A stretch of DNA of 64,000 nucleotides from Azolla caroliniana (GCA_043228905.1 JBHGNT010000003.1:12214001-12278000); one strand, 5' to 3'. Positions 45,946 through 56,640 are shown, numbered from the stretch's first letter. The notes: a model not told the origin generated them from the letters alone. Translations and numbers: made by a program.

Positions 45946-48900
45946 GTAAATACATTCATACACATTAGCACCAACAGTGTATAAACCGGAGCAGCTATTG
46001 TATTCTGACATTGGGACGTTGATGCATCTGACCAAATGAGAGTACATATACGCCGCTGGTTTGTCTTCTAACAGCCTGTACACATATTCGTAGTCATCTA
46101 GTTTTGCATAAAAAATGCCTTCGATGTAGAATGTCCCGGCAGATACAAAATTTCCCCATGCATCTACAATATTCTGCCTTGCACACTGTTTACTAACCGT
46201 GCACTTTAATATATAGAAATCAGCACCCTCTGAATTGCCTTCTTCAGCATTTACAGCGAAGTTATCCCCAACGTTCAGGACATCACTCAAAGTATCTCCA
46301 AGTCCCTCATATGTGAAGTCAACATTCTGCCCTGTTTCTCCATCAACTGCTTCCTTATCATTCAGAGTGTGATACTCCCAATTCTGAATGTATGCTTTGT
46401 TTAGACAATATCTCCAATTTCCCTGCACACAATGGAAGCAAAAAAAAGTCAATTCTCTAACCGCAATACAATGACCATCCAACCTAGAATAACCGCGAAC
46501 AGCATGCAGAGATCGCAATTCGGGAATTCCTTGGCACTCCCAGGTCTTCTCCCTATTTACTTCATCTATCTTCACTTCCCAAAATTCACGTTTGATATCT
46601 CGAACTTGCGAGGAATAAACACCTGTGGCACTCGTCGACATATTTGTTCTTAAAAATTCAACTACATGTGATGCACAATTCATGTGCACACCATCTGTCT
46701 TTAGTTGTTCATGGGTAAGTGCCCGCTTTATAACAGCCCCTGCACCATCATGTTCACCTTTACCATGGCCAGACCCAAAAAAATTCCATCTCATCTCCAA
46801 ACCTGTTATAGCAGGATACCTCCCCACAAAATAAAATGGACGTCGAGCCTTGAATTGTGACGCAGCTCCGTCAGACCAGACCCAATGTTGAGTAAGCTCC
46901 AAACGTTGAGCTAATAACCACTGCCAATGTAACTTAAAACAGTGTTGGACGAACAAGGTATCATGCTTCTTATCATCGGAAATAAAGAAATGAATTACTT
47001 TTTTAACATCACCTGAAACTCGAAAATATGTTATGTGCACAAAAATGGTTACCTGAACTGAACACCAATGCATAGATTGAATTTCATTCTGCTGCTTGAA
47101 AGTATAATTCTCTGCGAAATCTACTACTGAGACTACTACATCATTTGGGAAATCAGATATGCAAGTCTTAAACTGATGGGCCTGCCATGAATAAATGAAG
47201 TTGTGTTTAATGAACTTTCCTAGAGATACTACAAACAGAGACACCAAATCCCTTGGTTTAAGCATCTTCCGAACTAGATCCTTTCTTTTACACACCTTTC
47301 CTTCGAAATTGGTGTTCACTGACTCAAATAACTTCACAGAGATCAATATTTCACTACTCAATTCATTTGGACACCACCTAAATCTAGTAGGGCCACAATC
47401 CTGACATAAACCCATGACACATTTATGAATATGGAAGATAGCGTCAGATTCTCTCGGACACAATATTGAATCTAATAAATAACTCATGGAAGAGATAACG
47501 TGCTCAGATGATTTACACTCCTCTTGCGGGCTTGATCGACAGATTGGGCACCCACATGTGCAAACTGTATTAGTTAGGGATGCGCTATGGTGACGTAGTA
47601 GATTAACAGAGTCCTTCAGAAAACCCATCTGTACATGGTAAATGCAACAACATGTGTATCGATCCTTTAAGAGTCTCACAAAGTGTGGCTTAAGAGACTC
47701 GAATGTTCGTAGTTGAACTTTGATAGTTGGATGCATTCGTTTGAACCTAATAAATAAATCGACCTGCGTAATAAAGGGGAATTAGTTATTCTCGTAACTA
47801 GCTAACTATCCTAGTAGCTAATTAGCTATTCTAGTAGCTAGTTAGCTATTCTAGTAGCTAGTTAGCTATTCTAGTAGCTAATTAGCTATCATGGTAGCTA
47901 ATTAGCTGTCCTAGTAGCTAATTAGTTGTCCTAGTAGCTAATTAGCTATCATGGTAGTTAATTAGCTATCGTAGTAGCTAATTAGCTATCATGGTAGCTA
48001 ATTAGCTATTCTAGTAGCTAATTAGCTATCATGGTAGCTAATTAGCTGTCCTAGTAGCTAATTGGTTGTCCTAGTAGCTAATTAGCTATCATGGTAGCTA
48101 ATTAGCTGTCGTAGTAGCTAATTAGCTATCATGGTAGCTAATTAGCTATTCTAGTAGCTAATTAGCTATCATGGTAGCTAATTAGCTGTCGTAGTAGCTA
48201 ATTAGCTATCATGGTGGCTAATTAGCTTTCCTAGTAGCTAATTAGTAGTCCTAGTAGCTAATTAGCTATCATGGTAGCTAATTAGCTGCTCTAGTAGCTA
48301 ATTAGCTATCATGGTGGCTAATTAGCTTTCCTAGTAACTAATTAGCTATCATGGTAGCTAATTAGCTTGTCTAGTAGCTAATTCGCTATCATGGTGGCTA
48401 ATTAGCTTTCCTAGTAACTAATTAGCTATCATGGTAGCTAATTAGCTGGTCTAGTAGCTAATTAGCTATCGTGGTAGCTAATTAGCTGGTCTAGTAGCTA
48501 ATTAGCTATAATGGTGGCTGATTAGCTTTCCTAGTAACTAATTAGCTATCATGGTAGCTAATTAGCTATCACGGTGGCTAATTAGCTGTCCTAGTAACTA
48601 ATTAGCTATCATGGTAGCTAATTAGCTGGTCTAGTAGCTAATTAGCTATAATGGTGGCTAATTAGCTATCCTAACTAATTAGCTATCATGGTAGTAGCTA
48701 TTGAGAGTAGCCAGTTACCTATGTAGTAGCTATCATAGTAGCTAATTAGCTATCATGGTAGCTAATTAGCTTTCCTAGTAGCTAATTAGCTGGTATAGTA
48801 GCTAATTAGCTATCATGGTAGCTAATTAGCTATCACGGTGGCTAATTAGCTGTCCTAGTAACTAATTAGCTATCATGGTAGCTAATTAGCTGGTCTAGTA

Positions 48901-50074
48901 GCTAATTAGCTATAATGGTGGCTAATTAGCTATCCTAACTAATTAGCTATCATGGTAGTAGCTATTGACAGTAGCCAGTTACCTATGTAGTAGCTATCAT
49001 AGTAGCTAATTAGCTATCATGGTAGCTAATTAGCTTTCCTAGTAGCTAATTAGCTGGTAATAACGAAATAGCTAACTAGCTACCATGATAGCTAACTAGC
49101 TAGCAGTACAGCTAATTATCTGGTAGTACCTAAATTAGCTATTGAGAATAGCTAATTAGCTATCATGGTAGTAACTATTGAGAGTAGCTAGTTACCTATG
49201 TAGTAGCAATCCTAGTAGCTAACTGAGGTAAATGTAACTGATAAGCTAATTAGCTTTTCTGCTAACTGAGCTAATTAACTTTCCGAGTAGAGTCAAAACA
49301 AATGTTGAGATAAATGTAAATACCTGAGGTACATCAAGAAGATGAATGGGATGCTCCTCGTATTGATTTCTTCCAACACATTTCCTGCATAAATCCTTTT
49401 TATTGGGTGAAACCCTACTCTCATTAGTCCAAAACATTGTGATTACATCCTTGATTTCAAATGTTATGGGTGTCATTGGCTTACATCTTGTAGTTAGCTT
49501 TAGTAGACTAGTTCCTTCACCCGAGGAAATTATACGGTTCATTGTATTGTACACTGTTTTTCTACTAACACCAATTACCTTAGATAGCTCACTGATGTTT
49601 ATATCGTCAACATCACTATTAAGTAACATCATTAGACTAGAACTTTTTAAGACAAGATCATCTTCTGACCTGCTCATGGATACGAAACTATTACGAAGAT
49701 TATTTACTAAAATAGATGATATGTTTGCATTAAGACCATCACAATCAACTAAGTCCTTTATCGATGGATCATTACATATTCCATAAAGTACTACCTTCTT
49801 TTCTTCATTGCTGATGTGCTTGGTTTGAACATTGAAATAGTCTACAACCTTTCTCTCTATGATGGTAGTCGCATTACTTACATTCTCAGCTAAACTATCC
49901 TTACCTTTACTGAGTGTGGCTTTCGTATCCTTCAACAATTGACGATGTTTCCTTTTTTTTTTCTGCCCAATAGTTTCGTATGGCTTGTTGTGTCCTGATA
50001 ACATCATCCCTATCCTTATGATCATTGAGGGGTAATTCTAAACACCCTTCTTCCCCTTCCATTTGGCTAGACAT
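45922..50074 (-). CDS. Transposase-like protein, two main exons around a palindrome-array intron
   Basis: Exon 1 ends at 49324 (CTCAG|GTATTT) and exon 2 starts at 47763 (TTACGCAG|GTC) in phase 0. Together the open parts encode 847 residues from 50025, and an upstream ATG at 50074 would add more but is out of frame across an A10 run (49962-49953). Exon 1 has a helix-turn-helix, NISELSKVIGVSRKTVYNTM (residues about 143-162). Exon 2 has a Cys-rich zone (TCCCIYH, CTCGCPIC, CVMGLCQDC) and then an RNase H-like core with candidate acidic residues in VVDFAENY (Asp206 of exon 2's 604-residue block), VWSDGAASQFK (Asp289) and GHGKGEHDGAGAVIKR (Glu328/Asp330). I infer a DDE/D-type transposase. The superfamily is not one I can name. 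Confidence 0.7.
47790..49275 (-). repeat. 20-bp-period palindrome array filling the transposase intron
   Basis: The intron is 47764-49323 (1560 bp). From about 47880 to 48660 the unit AGCTAATTAGCT plus an 8-bp linker (ATCATGGT, GTCCTAGT, GGTCTAGT) repeats with a strict 20-bp period. A block of about 220 bp is then duplicated as a higher-order unit (48560-48770 and 48800-49050 are alike). Splice sites lie just outside the array. Confidence 0.95.
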
Positions 50075-50420
50075 GTTAAAACCCTAAATTTCCAGAAAAA
50101 AAAACAAGTATTAAAGATGGCTATGGGCAACAACAATACACAAAAATATTCCACACAATACACAAGATTAGACACAACAATACACAAGATAATCAATAGA
50201 CAGAAAAGTTATTGCAATCCAAGACCGAACAGTAGAGGATTTCACTCTGTTGGATCCAACAGTTGAGGAGGCGATCCAAGACCGACCAATGGCAACAACT
50301 GAGTGTAGAATGTTGCCGTTGGATGAGTGAACTCCGTCAAATCGAAATGTGGAAGCAATCCGGGACTGGATAGTAGTGGCAACTGAGTATAGAATGATGG
50401 CAATGGAGGAGAGAACCCCG

Positions 50421-51150
50421 TCAGATTGAACAGTTACCGATGATGCTTGAAACGCACATAGAAGGCACTTGAGAATAGAGTGGCATAGAGAAGAGAACCC
50501 CGTCAGATTGAACAGTTACCAATGATGCTTGAAACGCACAGTAGCGGCCCCTGAGTGAGAGTGGAAAAGAGAAGAGAACCCCGTCAGATTGAACAGTTAC
50601 CAATGATGCTTGAAACGCACAGTAGCGGCCCCTGAGTGAGAGTGGAAAAGAGAAGAGAACCCCGTCAGATTGAATAGCTCTTTGATTATGCTTGGAACGC
50701 ACAGTAGCAACCCCTGAGTGTAGAGTGGCAAAGAGAAGAGAACCCCGTCAGATTGAATAGCTCTTTGATGATGCTTGGAACGCACAGCAGCGGCCCCTGA
50801 GTGTAGAGTGGCACAGAGAAGAGAACCCCCTCAGATTGAACAGCTCTTTGATGATGCTTGGAACGCACAGTAATGGCCCCTGAGTGTAGAGTGGCACAGA
50901 GAAGAGAACCCCCTCAGATTGAACAGCTCTTTGATGATGCTTGGAACACACAGTAATGGCCCCTGAGTGTAGAGTGGCACAGAGAAGAGAACCCCGTCAG
51001 ATTGAACAGCTCTTTGATGATGCTTGGAATGCACAGTAGTGGCCCCTGAGTGTAGAGTGTCACAGAGAAGAGAACCCCGTCAGATTGAGCAGCTCTTTGA
51101 TGATGCTTGGAACGCACAGTAGCGGCCCCTCAGTGTAGAGTGGCGGCAGG
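50421..51150 (-). repeat. 83-bp tandem array upstream of the transposase start
   Basis: About nine copies of an 83-bp unit (marker GAACCCCGTCAGATTGAAC) spaced exactly 83 bp where unbroken. It lies between the transposase 5' end and the right inverted repeat. Overlapping minus-strand ORFs across it are by-products of a period that is not a multiple of 3. Confidence 0.95.
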
Positions 51151-51472
51151 TGGACTCGATAGGGTTTAGCAACAGTGGTAGCAACTAACCCACAGTACTC
51201 AACTAGAGATGGCCTACGTGATGTGGCAAAGGATCATGCATAATGGACCTAGGAATTCGATATATAATTTATGGTACACATTTATGGTGCACACATCAAT
51301 TTATGTTGCACATTTATGGCACTCATTTACATATGTAATTAAAACACTCTAGTCTTTTCAATGGTAGTTTTTTGCATACTTAATTTATTAATGATGGCTT
51401 TTTACTAAAATGACTATTTATCAATGGTAGCTTTTTGCATAGCTAATTAGCTATGTCAAGGACATAGCTAAT

Positions 51473-51492
51473 TGTTTCCACTCGCATGCTTT
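51473..51492 (-). repeat. Right 20-bp terminal inverted repeat
   Basis: Perfect inverted match to the left end, with the palindrome motif immediately inside. Outside the pair the flanks show only a weak, gapped inverted similarity and no clear direct duplication. Confidence 0.65.
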
Positions 51493-51800
51493 CACCCTCA
51501 TATCTTCGGGTAGCTCCTTGATTTCAAGTCACTTTTACGTAACTTTGACTTTATCTCTACTTGAGGATCCACCTTGGCTTTCTTTGCCTTTTGTCCCTTC
51601 ACCTCCTTTTGCTTCCACATGCTAAATATTTTATCCTATAAATCCCACACCTCCCCTATTCTAAAGGCTAGCTGAAACCACGAGTCATATTTTCACAATC
51701 CTTCTGACTATATCTTTGCAATGCATCAAGGTAATCGTGATGAAAAAATCTTATTCGCTCGATACAAGACATTTTTTTGGCTATAATCATTATCATTATT
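51493..51800 (-). other. Flank of the 11-kb element with possible coding remnant
   Basis: The minus strand near 51640-51500 reads SMWKQKEVKGQKAKKAKVD, then LEIKELPEDMRVKACEW up to and into the inverted repeat, in two frames. This may be the upstream part of the host-like gene seen at 40489-39915. The join is unproven. Confidence 0.35.
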
Positions 51801-51804
51801 ATGG

Positions 51805-53400
51805 TCTGATGAGAGATAAAGCTCAACTAGAGTTATTTAATTAGTCAACCACATAACTTAGTAGTTACCTAGATAGAATCTAGTTAGAATTGTTCACTAT
51901 AACACCTTCAATAGGACCTTGTACTTAAGTGGGATATTCTAGATCCTCCACTCCTAAGTACATTTAATATAGGACTTACATCTTTGTACCTATATTCTCT
52001 TCACATATATGCACCCTTGCACATGAAATCTATATATACCTCATTGTAGGTATATTTATAACTTGATGATGCTAATTTAATATAGAGTTAATCATCCCCC
52101 ATCTTGTGTTGTTCATAAGTGTAACTTACTCTCTCTCTCTTTCTCTCACACACATACACACACATATCACTTATTCTTCCACTTAACTTAATCACATAAT
52201 TAGGTACTAATTAACCCTTACTTAATTACCTAATTCTTAACATGGTATCAGAGCGTGTGGTTTAGAAAATCCACTAAGCCCACCTGACTCCGTGATGGTG
52301 TGTTCGAGAAGCCAACGACCCAGCTATCAGCTACCGTAGTGCCGCTACGTAGCACGTGTATGTGACTGAAGGAAGAAACGTAAAATGTAAGACATTACAA
52401 TCAACATGAACACACAAATGGCTAGCTCGCTCCTTAGTGAAAAGCTAGACCAGAGCAATTATTCATCTTGGGAGTACAAGATGAACCAATACCTTGTCGG
52501 CCAAGGGTATTGGGGCTACATCAACGACATTCAAGAAAATCGACCCGACCCAAAGAACGTCGACTACTCAACATGGGAGCAAACGGCGAGTCAAGTCATG
52601 TATTGGTTGGCAACATGTGTCCATGACAACACGCTTAGCCACATTCGAGACGCCAAGACGCCCAAAGAGATGTGGGAGAACTTAAAGAAAATGTTCGCTG
52701 CCAACACGACCGCCCGAAAGCTTCAACTCCGACAAGCATTGAACACTATTCGGCAAAAAGATATGTCTGTGTTGGACTACACCGCCAAGATCAAGAGCAT
52801 TGGTGACTCGCTTGGCTCCATCAACATAAACACTCGAGGCTCATCCAGAGGAGATTTCAATGGCTCTGAAAGCGATTAGAAGAAAAGGATTTTTCTTTGA
52901 TGAAGATCCACACGACCGAAAATGGATCTGACATGTTGTCGAAAGTGTTGTTAGTAGAGAAGTTGAACAACTGCAGACAGAGGGTCGATTGATGAAGTAC
53001 CCCATGCCAGAGTGAAGGGGGCGTTTGTTGGGAAACAAGTCCCTCCAGATGGGAAGAAGGGTACGATCTGGTTCGGATGGAACCAATGAATAAATACTCA
53101 TAAATGAAATCGAGGACCGAAAATCGATTTAAAAACCGATTTGGAGGCCACATTTGTAAATATTCATAAATGTTGTATGTGTATATATACACTGAGGGAA
53201 AACTTTATGAAGAGTGGTTGAATCATTGTTGTATAGTTGAACACGGTAGTTGCCTCTACAACTGTGTAAGTGCGAGCGAGAGTGAGTGTAACTCTGTAGC
53301 CGTCTGTCAGACGGACAACATCTCGAGGTTGTTGCCTCCGAGCATCTTATTGTACTCCTCCTCATCATAGTGTTTCTGTTTTGGAGTTTGCGGAATCCAT
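51805..53400 (+). mobile_element. Internally deleted Ty1/copia element
   Basis: It consists of a 5' LTR-like region ending CTTAACA, PBS TGGTATCAGAGC at 52243-52254, a gag ORF, then a direct jump to the RNase H tail and the purine tract GTGAAGGGGGCGTTT, with a 3' LTR start TGTTGGGAAACAAG at 53026. Protease, integrase and RT are missing. The 5' and 3' LTR-like parts do not look alike, so it may be a chimera of two families. Outer limits are approximate. Confidence 0.7.
52406..52879 (+). CDS. Copia Gag N-terminal part, fused to 3' sequence
   Basis: 157 codons open, starting MNTQMASSLLSEKLDQSNYS with WEYKMNQYLVGQGYWGY, LSHIRDAKTPKEMWENLKK and SVLDYTAKIKSIGDSLGSIN. This is the Gag family of copia-3 (39393 on minus). 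After about residue 142 it changes to RGSSRGDFNGSESD, which is the point of the internal deletion. The zinc knuckle is lost. It could still be expressed as a truncated Gag. Confidence 0.8.
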   Translation: MNTQMASSLLSEKLDQSNYSSWEYKMNQYLVGQGYWGYINDIQENRPDPKNVDYSTWEQTASQVMYWLATCVHDNTLSHIRDAKTPKEMWENLKKMFAANTTARKLQLRQALNTIRQKDMSVLDYTAKIKSIGDSLGSININTRGSSRGDFNGSESD

Positions 53401-53402
53401 GT

Positions 53403-54163
53403 TGTCGTAGTGTATTTCGTGCACTATGTGAAAACGTATAAAGTACCCGATTTAATAACTATGAAGAAAATTTAAAAAAATTAGAATACACGTTACATGC
53501 ATCGGGCAAGATTCAAACCTTGTGTCTCCATATTAATAATTTTAAGCCTTACGATTACACTAACACTTCATGATTGTTAAAGAAGTAAATATCCCACATA
53601 GAAACATTACTTCACGCATATTTTCTGGGAAAAAAGCTTTAGTTAGAAGAAAAATGCATGATAACAAAAAGCTACACATGCACATCTAGCGTGTATGAAC
53701 ACTATAGTTCATAAAAAACACATTATCACTTTTAGAAAAAACATGTTAGAGAAAGCATAGAGTCTATTGATAGAAAAGGCATGGAGTTGATAGTTAGAGA
53801 AAAAATATTGATTGCTAAGACTCTCTCATCACTATATAAGGATGGGGATCACAATACAATAGGGGAGAGAGAAAATTATGGATAAAAAATCATTAGGGTT
53901 CAAAAATAATGATTAATAAAATAAATTATACTCGTGGGATTCACGAGGTTTCTATATCCTTCTCATTCAATCTAAATTCATATTCTTATCTAGATATTGA
54001 TTAATAAAATACATTATACTTGTGGGATTCAAAAGTTTCAATCTCTCTTTCTTATAATCTATTTATATATTCTTATTAGCCTTAAAACTCTCCTCCTTCT
54101 AGTCCAAAACCCCAGCGGTTCCCACCCGACTCACGCAACGATCCGGTGCCGAAAGGCACGACA
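53403..54163 (+). repeat. 5' LTR of LARD copy 2
   Basis: 761 bp, TG..CA. It contains CACTATATAAGGATGG, a likely TATA box near 53830. The following sequence TTGGTGAACCCGACGTG (from 54167) is the expected primer-binding position, and I could not match it to a specific tRNA. Confidence 0.9.
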
Positions 54164-54180
54164 GAATTGGTGAACCCGAC

Positions 54181-55431
54181 GTGAATACGGGTGGCAAGGA
54201 GATGGAGAATCAACAAAAGGCGGTCAACACAGTGATGATGACGTTCAACCCCATACTACAAGAACAACGCGTGATGTCGGAGATCCAATCGGTAGTAGAA
54301 CAGCTTGTGCAAAGAAACGGACAATTCAATGGAAATGATGTGTCACGCTATCTATGTGACTACAAGGCGCAGATGATGCGAGGTGGGATACCGGAAGGAT
54401 TGCAAGTGATATCCTTCAATTGGGTAGCCACGGATGAGCTACAAGAGAGAATCCAGAAGATGCGGCAACAAAACCCGACATGGGGGTCCTTTGAAGAAAC
54501 TTTACAAGAGGCATATGACTATGAGAGACCGAAGGGACAAGATCAACATGAGTTTGACTACTGGGTGGCCTTGACGAAGATCCACCAAAGCACAACACAA
54601 GCACTCCTAGAGTTCGAGTATCATTTTGCTCAACTCTCGGAGCGGGAACAACGATTGGTGGGGGTGGATAAAGTCCTAATGTTTGTAAGATTGATCGATC
54701 AAAGGGAAAGGATGGCCATCGGGATCGAACTTGAAGACGATGACGGTGAAAATGGCGTCATCGGGGACTAGGCCGAAGTTGAAAGGGTATGCTGAAGACA
54801 TGACAAGAGGAAGATGAGAATCTTGTCAGCAACATGTCCTATGATGGATGGTCGAAGGGCAACAAGACGCGATGACACACAACCACCTAAAGAAGAGGGC
54901 TCAAAGCGAAAGGGTTCGATAGTGCTCGACATGGAATCCTTCAAAAAGGAGGCATATGAGACCTTAAAGGCGAAGGCCGAGGCCAAAGAGAAGGTTACAA
55001 CTAAGCCAAAGCTAAGGCAAATGATTGATGAGGATGAAGTCGCCTCCCATCGGTTGAGAACAAATGATGTGGCCAATATGAAAGCCAAAAGACAATATGA
55101 TGGTACCACGGGAGAGAGTGTGGAACAAGCTATCCTCTCATCTTGCAAAAGAATGATGACTAATGATAAGGCTGATGACTTGAGAGTGGTGAATGCTACA
55201 TCAAGGGTGGAAGAAGTTTTCGGGGTACGAGTGTCGGAAACATCAGGTGAGAAAGGTGTAACCATAATCGATGCTTGCATGATCGAGGGAGATAAAGAGG
55301 GTGAGGTGGACATGATTGAGGAGGTAGCCAGGAAAGATAACATCGAATCGGAGGTGGCTATGGACGAGTCAATGGAGGATGTCCATATCGATACTTTCCC
55401 ACCACCAATTCCAGAGATTTCGGCAATGTGA
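54181..55431 (+). pseudogene. Gag-like ORF of LARD copy 2, two in-frame stops
   Basis: One frame runs from 54181 to 55431, interrupted only by TAG (54769-54771) and a TGA about 7 codons later. The first part has VVEQLVQRNGQFNGNDVSRY, MRGGIPEGLQVISFN and LLEFEYHFAQLSEREQRLVG, a Gag-type helical domain. The second part is Lys/Glu-rich ([20 protein letters not shown]). No zinc knuckle is seen. A further short open stretch (55379-55567) continues in another frame. Both stops are shared with copy 1. Confidence 0.82.
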
Positions 55432-55569
55432 GACTGAAGAGACGGAAGGTGACGGAGAGAAAACTAAGGTCGAAGCCGATGCAGACAATGGAGAGATAGC
55501 CAAGAAGGTGGCTATGGGTGAAACGATGGTGGACGATAATACCGAGGATTCCTACCCACTAATTTGAGA

Positions 55570-56180
55570 GACTTCGGCGGTTGTGTCCGAGAACCAAAGT
55601 GAGAACGGAGAGACGGCAGATGGCGGCAAGGAAGGTAAAGTCGGAAGCTGGTTCCGATGGAAGATGATCCATCCAAAATTGCGATCTAAACGAAAGCCAA
55701 ATCAGGCGGAAGTGGATTCGACCTAAATTCGATCGGTCGAGCCCAACCTGGAGGGAAATCGTTCGAGCCCGACTTGGAGGGAAATCGTTTGAGCCAAAAG
55801 CTGATCGGACGAGACCGATCCGGAAAGAAGCTAATCCGACTCAACCGGAGGTCGAACCGGTTGAGGCCAGTGAACACGAGGAAACGGAAGCAAACCCGGA
55901 TGAAAATCGATCGGTCGAACCCACCCGGAAGTGGGCCGACTCGGTCGAAACCGATAAACTAAGTTCGATTTAGCTGAATACAAATCTGTATGGAAGCCGA
56001 TCCAACCGAAAGCTTATCGGACGAGACCGATCTGGAAGGAAGTCGAGGCCGGTGAACACGAGGAAGTGGTCAAGCATGCACACTACCACAGATGGCAAGG
56101 ACCAAGCAGGTCAAGTGGTTTTTAAGGGTGTTACTGAGGCTTAGATCTCGACAAAGAAGAAGGGCTCTAACATGAAGATT
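55570..56180 (+). other. LARD internal region 3' of gag
   Basis: Plus-strand sequence rich in GATCGG, CCGAT and GAACCGG words. It has scattered open stretches with an Arg/Asn/Pro bias (for example 55774-55962) but no domain. It probably derives from the highly charged C-terminal part of the gag-like protein. Confidence 0.4.
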
Positions 56181-56185
56181 GTCAA

Positions 56186-56640
56186 TGTTACGGGCATGAC
56201 CATATAATATCCCGTGGTGAGAATTTACCGTAGTATTCTAGCCACGTGGATAAGTGTGAGGGTTAAACGAGAGTGTAAAGAAGGGGAGGATTACTTTTAA
56301 TCCTTGGGATTGAGACAACCCATTAGGCCAAGTGTGAACTTGCCTGGGGGCCTTGGGTATCGCTATAAATAAGAGGCCTAGCTACCCTCATTTCATCATC
56401 TTATTGACTACGTCGAGATTCTGTCTTGTGGTGGGTCAACTCTTGTAGCAAGCGCGCTAGCACCATGTACGACTCGACACCATGGCGGTGGTATGGGACG
56501 CCGATCGAGGCTCAAGTCCGTCTCGATCCCTTCGCTTGGGGGTGGTCGGGTGGATAGGCACCCTTCTTTCTCTCTCTCCTTTCTATCTAGATCTATCTTT
56601 TATCCTTATTTTATGCTTACATTAGTTCATGTCTCTAACA
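56186..56640 (+). repeat. 5' LTR of gypsy-2
   Basis: TGTTACGG ... TCTAACA, with TATAAATA near 56364. The following TTGGTTTCAAAGCC (from 56642) is at the primer-binding position and resembles the Met-tRNA type TGGTATCAGAGCC. Confidence 0.93.

Larger units (their letters stand above)
40490..51492. mobile_element. Candidate novel ~11-kb DNA transposon with palindrome-array introns
   Basis: The ends are a perfect 20-bp inverted repeat, AAAGCATGCGAGTGGAAACA (40490-40509) against 51473-51492. Next to each end lie copies of the palindrome AGCTAATTAGCT (40516-40555; 51440-51470). Two convergent spliced genes fill it: an accessory RING-like gene on plus (40736-45064) and a transposase-like gene on minus (50074-45922). 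Each has one intron made of an array of the same palindrome. The 3' ends meet in a 255-bp triplication, and an 83-bp array precedes the transposase start. No target-site duplication could be fixed, so the boundaries are inferred. Confidence 0.7.

Noticed and set aside
47800-49270. Regular short repeats resembling a CRISPR array
   Set aside because: Eukaryotic context. The linkers are themselves repeated and only 8 bp long, there are no unique spacers, no cas genes, and splice sites flank the array.
50421-51117. Series of overlapping minus-strand ORFs of about 60-90 codons
   Set aside because: They are the same sequence read at shifting frames through an 83-bp repeat; there is no independent coding evidence.
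51493-51512. GGGTA as a target duplication of the 11-kb element
   Set aside because: GGGTA occurs at 40485-40489 and near 51509, but the right copy lies about 15 bp outside the inverted repeat, so it needs asymmetric ends and is probably chance.
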